Below, one piece after another: positions 13,589 through 13,691 of a DNA stretch of 13,691 bases. The position numbers and the translations under genes were made by a program. The number at the start of each line of letters is the position of its first letter. Positions within the stretch are counted from its first letter, which is position 1. The DNA comes from an uncultured Eubacteriales bacterium (GTDB taxonomy: Bacteria > Bacillota > Clostridia > Lachnospirales > Lachnospiraceae): the NCBI GenBank assembly GCA_900321505.1, contig ONWK01000248.1, positions 1 to 13,691 on the forward strand, read 5' to 3'. The notes under the pieces were generated by a model, which was not told where the DNA came from, did no database searches, and was given only the letters and a program-made list of their open reading frames with translations.

Positions 13589-13661
13589 GGGGTATTAGCT
13601 CAGCTGGGAGAGCGCCAGGTTCGCAATCTGGAGGCCAGGGGTTCGATCCCCCTATACTCCA
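13589..13661 (+). tRNA. tRNA-Ala (anticodon CGC)
   Basis: The 73 bases fold as a standard cloverleaf: acceptor GGGGTAT/ATACTCC, D arm GCTC/GAGC with loop AGCTGGGA, anticodon stem CCAGG/TCTGG with loop TTCGCAA, variable AGGCC, T arm AGGGG/CCCCT with loop TTCGATC, discriminator A. The anticodon CGC (13622-13624) reads the alanine codon GCG. The G3-T70 pair, the hallmark of alanine tRNAs, is present, which supports the identity. The 3' CCA is not encoded (the next bases are ATA) and must be added by the CCA enzyme. It has its own promoter upstream and no second tRNA beside it within the window. Confidence 0.95.
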
Positions 13662-13676
13662 ATAGCAATAAATTTT

Positions 13677-13684
13677 AAGGAGGG
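13677..13684 (+). promoter_or_regulatory. Ribosome binding site of a gene beginning at the right edge
   Basis: AAGGAGGG is followed by six bases and a final A at 13691, which may be the first base of an ATG. A plus-strand gene therefore probably starts right at the window end and could be transcribed from the tRNA promoter. Confidence 0.5.
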
Positions 13685-13691
13685 TTATTTA

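Noticed and set aside
13589..13691. tRNA-Ala as an integration site for a mobile island
   Set aside because: No integrase gene and no repeated 3' tRNA fragment is present in the window.
1..13691. CRISPR array, rRNA or riboswitch
   Set aside because: I found no regularly spaced direct repeats, no rRNA-like segments and no recognisable riboswitch consensus in any leader.

Overview
The window looks like chromosomal DNA from an anaerobic Gram-positive Clostridia species, most likely a member of the Lachnospiraceae (Butyrivibrio/Roseburia-like). The reasons are strong AAGGAG ribosome binding sites, a glycoside hydrolase family 3 enzyme whose C-terminal-type domain comes first, a hybrid sensor kinase of a type common in this family, two ECF sigma/membrane partner modules, and a citrate/homocitrate-synthase-like enzyme without the LeuA regulatory domain. 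The genus is inference; no marker gene is present.

Layout from left to right. 1-847 (minus) is the 5' part of a GH3 beta-glucosidase that runs off the left edge. 848-1187 holds its upstream region, a fossil of an ECF sigma factor and the terminator of the next gene. 1188-4331 (minus) is a large hybrid histidine kinase (Cache-HAMP-PAS-like-HisKA-HATPase-REC-REC). 4475-6658 (minus) is an ECF sigma factor, a tiny coupled ORF, and a membrane protein with a large extracytoplasmic sensor domain (putative anti-sigma). A 296-bp divergent control region follows. 6955-8960 (plus) is a second ECF sigma factor overlapping by ATGA a membrane-anchored serpin whose N-terminus is built like an anti-sigma anchor. 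8961-9214 holds a terminator hairpin and what appears to be the collapsed relic of a second copy of the synthase gene further right. 9215-10992 is a complete IS1182-like insertion sequence. 11021-12394 (minus) is a Re-citrate/homocitrate/isopropylmalate synthase family enzyme. A divergently transcribed LysR regulator (12580-13428, plus) shares a promoter region containing a good LysR-type operator. A tRNA-Ala(CGC) gene with its own promoter and the ribosome binding site of the next gene close the window.

How the genes work together. Most of the window concerns sensing and gene control: one hybrid kinase, two ECF sigma/membrane-partner pairs back to back, and one LysR-regulated metabolic gene. 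The most interesting unit is the sigma factor/serpin pair. A protease-trapping protein sits where an anti-sigma factor normally sits, suggesting a protease sensor that is also a protease inhibitor, in the way that RsiV of Bacillus subtilis both senses and inhibits lysozyme. This is inference from architecture and gene overlap. The synthase and LysR regulator form a second unit, probably supplying citrate for glutamate synthesis or a branched-chain or lysine precursor.
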